Of a DNA stretch of 41,578 nucleotides, positions 39,736-41,578 are shown piece by piece. The notes under the pieces are model-generated. The model worked only from the letters and a program-made list of their open reading frames with translations. It was not told the origin of the DNA and ran no database searches. The position numbers and the translations under genes are program-made. Origin of the DNA: Polyangiaceae bacterium. GTDB lineage: Bacteria; Myxococcota_A; Polyangia; Polyangiales; Polyangiaceae. Numbering within the stretch: the first letter of the stretch is position 1; each line of letters starts with the position of its first letter. The stretch is taken from positions 1 through 41,578 of the forward strand of contig JALHPN010000059.1 in the NCBI GenBank assembly GCA_022842465.1, in the 5' to 3' direction.

Positions 39736-41578
39736 ATGTCGGTCCTCGCCGCGCTCGACGTGACCAAGGCGTACGGCGAGCGGGTCCTCCTCTCGAAGGT
39801 CTCGTTCACGCTCGAGGAGGGCGAGCGCGTGGGCGTCGTCGGGCGCAACGGGACGGGCAAGAGCACCTTCGCGAAGATCCTCGCCGGCGTCGAGCCCGCG
39901 GACGGCGGGACCGTGGCGACGAGGCGCGGCGCGCGCGTCTCGTACCTCGAGCAGGAGCCGGACCTCGATCCCGAGAGCACCGTGCGCGCCTGCGTGGAGG
40001 AGGGCCTCGAGGTCTGGGCCGCCGCGTTCGCGAAGCACGCCGAGATCACGGAGAAGCTGACCCACGCCGGCGCAGGGGCGGACCTCGACGCCCTCCTCGC
40101 CGCCCAGAACGCCGCCTCCGCGGACGTCGAACGCCTCGGCGGATGGGAGCGCTCCCACGAGGTCGAGCGCGTCCTCGCGCACCTCGACATCCACGACCTC
40201 GATCAGCGCGCCGGAACCCTGAGCGGCGGACAGAGGCGCCGCGTCGCGCTCGCCCGCGTGCTCGTCGGGACGCCCGACGTGATGATCCTCGACGAGCCGA
40301 CCAACCACCTCGACGCCGACAGCATCGACTGGCTCGAGCAGTTCCTCGCCGAGACGTTCCGCGGCGCCGTCCTCCTCGTCACCCACGATCGCTGGCTCCT
40401 CGACCGCGTCGCGGACCGCACCCTCGAGGTCGACGCCGGCAGCGTCTACGCCTACGACGGCGGCTACGGCGAGTACCTCGCGCAGAAGGCCGACCGCCTC
40501 GCGCTCCAGGAGCGCACGGAGAAGAACCGCCAGAACTTCCTCCGGAAGGAGCTCGAGTGGCTCGCGCGCCAGCCGAAGGCGCGGACCGGGAAGCAGAAGG
40601 CGCGCATCGGGCGCGCGGAGTCGGCGCGCGACGCCCCTCCCCCCCGCGAGGACGCGCGCGTGCAGCTCCAGGCCGACGTGGCCGACGCCGGCCGCAGCAT
40701 CCTCGACGTGAAGGGCCTCGGCCTCCGCCTCGGGGACCGCTGGCTCGTCCGGAACTTCGATCTCGCGCTCCTGACGGGCGACCGCCTCGGCATCCTCGGA
40801 CCGAACGGCGCGGGCAAGACGACGCTCCTCCGCGCGATCGCGGGCGAGCTCCAGGCGACGGAGGGCACGATCGGGCAGGGCCGCCGCGTGCGCGTCGCGT
40901 ACCTCGACCAGCAGCGGCAGGCGCTCGAGCCGCAGCTCTCCGTCCTCGACTGCGTCGCGCGCGCCGTCCCGGAGGTGGACAAGGAGCGGGTGGATCCGCG
41001 GACCTACCTCGAGCGCTTCGCGTTCGACGTGCCCTCGCAGAAGAAGAAGGTGTCGGCCTTGTCGGGCGGCGAGCGGGCGCGCCTGGCCCTCGCCCGCCTG
41101 CTCGCGTCGTCCTCGAACCTGCTCCTCCTCGACGAGCCGTCGAACGATCTCGACGTCGACACGCTCTCGGCGCTCGAAGACTTCCTCTCGACGTACGAGG
41201 GGTCGCTCCTCGTCGTGACGCACGATCGCTACCTCCTCGACCGCGTGACGACGGGCATCCTCGCCTTCGAAGGCGACGGGAGGATCATGCGCTACGCGGG
41301 CGCGTACCAGGCCTACGCCACGTCGCGCGCGCGGAAGGAAGAAGAAGAGCGCGCCGCGCGGGCCGAGGAGCGCGCGCGCGCGACCGCGAAGACCGAGAAG
41401 CCGAAGGCGAGCGGCCTCTCGAAGAACGAGCAGCGCGAGCTCGACGGCATCATGGACAAGATCGACGCCGCCGAGGCGCGCTCCGCGGCGGTCGAGGAGG
41501 AGCTCGGCGACGCGTCCCTCTACGCGCCCGGCGCCGACCCCGCGCGCGCGGAGGCGGTGCGGGCCCGGCTCGACGCCG
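39736..41578 (+). CDS. ABC-F family ATPase, Uup-like (3' partial)
   Basis: The frame is open from the ATG at 39736 to the right edge (at least 614 residues), so the stop lies outside. Two ABC modules are present. The first has Walker A GRNGTGKST, signature LSGGQRRR and Walker B MILDEPTNHLD; the second has GPNGAGKTT, LSGGERAR and LLLLDEPSNDLD. Between them is the charged ABC-F linker (RTEKNRQNFLRKELEWLARQPKA, residues about 257-280). After the second module comes a charged Lys/Glu/Ala stretch and SGLSKNEQRELDGIMDKID, matching the C-terminal coiled-coil extension of Uup. Such proteins act on ribosomes and, for Uup, are linked to precise excision of transposons. There are no membrane segments. 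EttA or another ABC-F member is less likely given the tail. Confidence 0.92.
   Translation, partial: MSVLAALDVTKAYGERVLLSKVSFTLEEGERVGVVGRNGTGKSTFAKILAGVEPADGGTVATRRGARVSYLEQEPDLDPESTVRACVEEGLEVWAAAFAKHAEITEKLTHAGAGADLDALLAAQNAASADVERLGGWERSHEVERVLAHLDIHDLDQRAGTLSGGQRRRVALARVLVGTPDVMILDEPTNHLDADSIDWLEQFLAETFRGAVLLVTHDRWLLDRVADRTLEVDAGSVYAYDGGYGEYLAQKADRLALQERTEKNRQNFLRKELEWLARQPKARTGKQKARIGRAESARDAPPPREDARVQLQADVADAGRSILDVKGLGLRLGDRWLVRNFDLALLTGDRLGILGPNGAGKTTLLRAIAGELQATEGTIGQGRRVRVAYLDQQRQALEPQLSVLDCVARAVPEVDKERVDPRTYLERFAFDVPSQKKKVSALSGGERARLALARLLASSSNLLLLDEPSNDLDVDTLSALEDFLSTYEGSLLVVTHDRYLLDRVTTGILAFEGDGRIMRYAGAYQAYATSRARKEEEERAARAEERARATAKTEKPKASGLSKNEQRELDGIMDKIDAAEARSAAVEEELGDASLYAPGADPARAEAVRARLDA

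Noticed and set aside
1..41578. CRISPR arrays, insertion sequences, phage or biosynthetic gene clusters
   Set aside because: No regularly spaced repeats, transposase or integrase motifs, or large synthase modules were seen anywhere in the window.

Overview
The window is very GC-rich, densely coded DNA. It reads like a Myxococcota (deltaproteobacterial) chromosome, most likely Polyangiales-like. The signs are many secreted or lipid-anchored proteins with Asp-Ala-Gly/Pro linkers and cysteine-rich modules, outer-membrane barrels, an ECF sigma factor, frequent GTG starts, and strong G/C preference at third codon positions on both strands. This placement is inferred from composition and protein style; no rRNA or other marker is present. 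I found no tRNA, rRNA, CRISPR array, transposase or phage gene, so this looks like ordinary chromosome with lineage-specific envelope genes.

Layout. (1) 1-8120: a translationally coupled trio of two large DUF3857/transglutaminase-type proteins and a small cytosolic protein; the first is cut by the left edge and the second has lost the catalytic Cys. (2) 8254-9339: a Cys-rich lipoprotein ending at a strong hairpin terminator, followed by about 560 bp of non-coding DNA with a long nested inverted repeat. (3) 9901-14369: housekeeping and maintenance genes: yebC-ruvC, lolA, a zinc-ribbon membrane protein coupled to a solitary DNA methyltransferase, and a 2Fe-2S ferredoxin. (4) 14481-19804: a TrmB-type regulator, an ABC ATPase, and an ABC permease fused to an M1 metallopeptidase. 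(5) 19924-23971: a PAP2-type membrane phosphatase, a Cys-rich lipoprotein, an ECF sigma factor coupled to an alpha/beta hydrolase, and an M15-type peptidase. (6) 23985-28579: an AlgE-like outer-membrane protein, the CCA-adding enzyme, a short NHL-type gene remnant, and a DUF350 protein with a membrane-anchored zincin. (7) 28640-33848: a group II truncated haemoglobin next to an acyl-CoA dehydrogenase, a lipoprotein, a HAD phosphatase, a membrane protein and Hsp33. (8) 33893-39680: an Fn3-like lipoprotein, two tandem paralogous papain-fold lipoproteins, a nested cruciform, an outer-membrane protein and a two-helix membrane protein. (9) 39736-end: an ABC-F ATPase (Uup-like) cut by the right edge.

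Themes. Genes inside operons overlap by 1-4 nt (ATGA, GTGA or TGATG), and convergent neighbours end within a few bases of each other. At least eleven operon-leading genes have a TA(G/A/T)NNT-like -10 box only 6-10 nt before the start codon and no clear Shine-Dalgarno sequence. This suggests widespread leaderless or nearly leaderless transcripts. Two unrelated intergenic regions carry long nested inverted repeats. No classical defence or biosynthetic cluster is visible. The most unusual points are the leaderless promoter architecture, the nested repeats, the active/inactive transglutaminase pair, the globin-dehydrogenase pair and the peptidase-fused ABC transporter.
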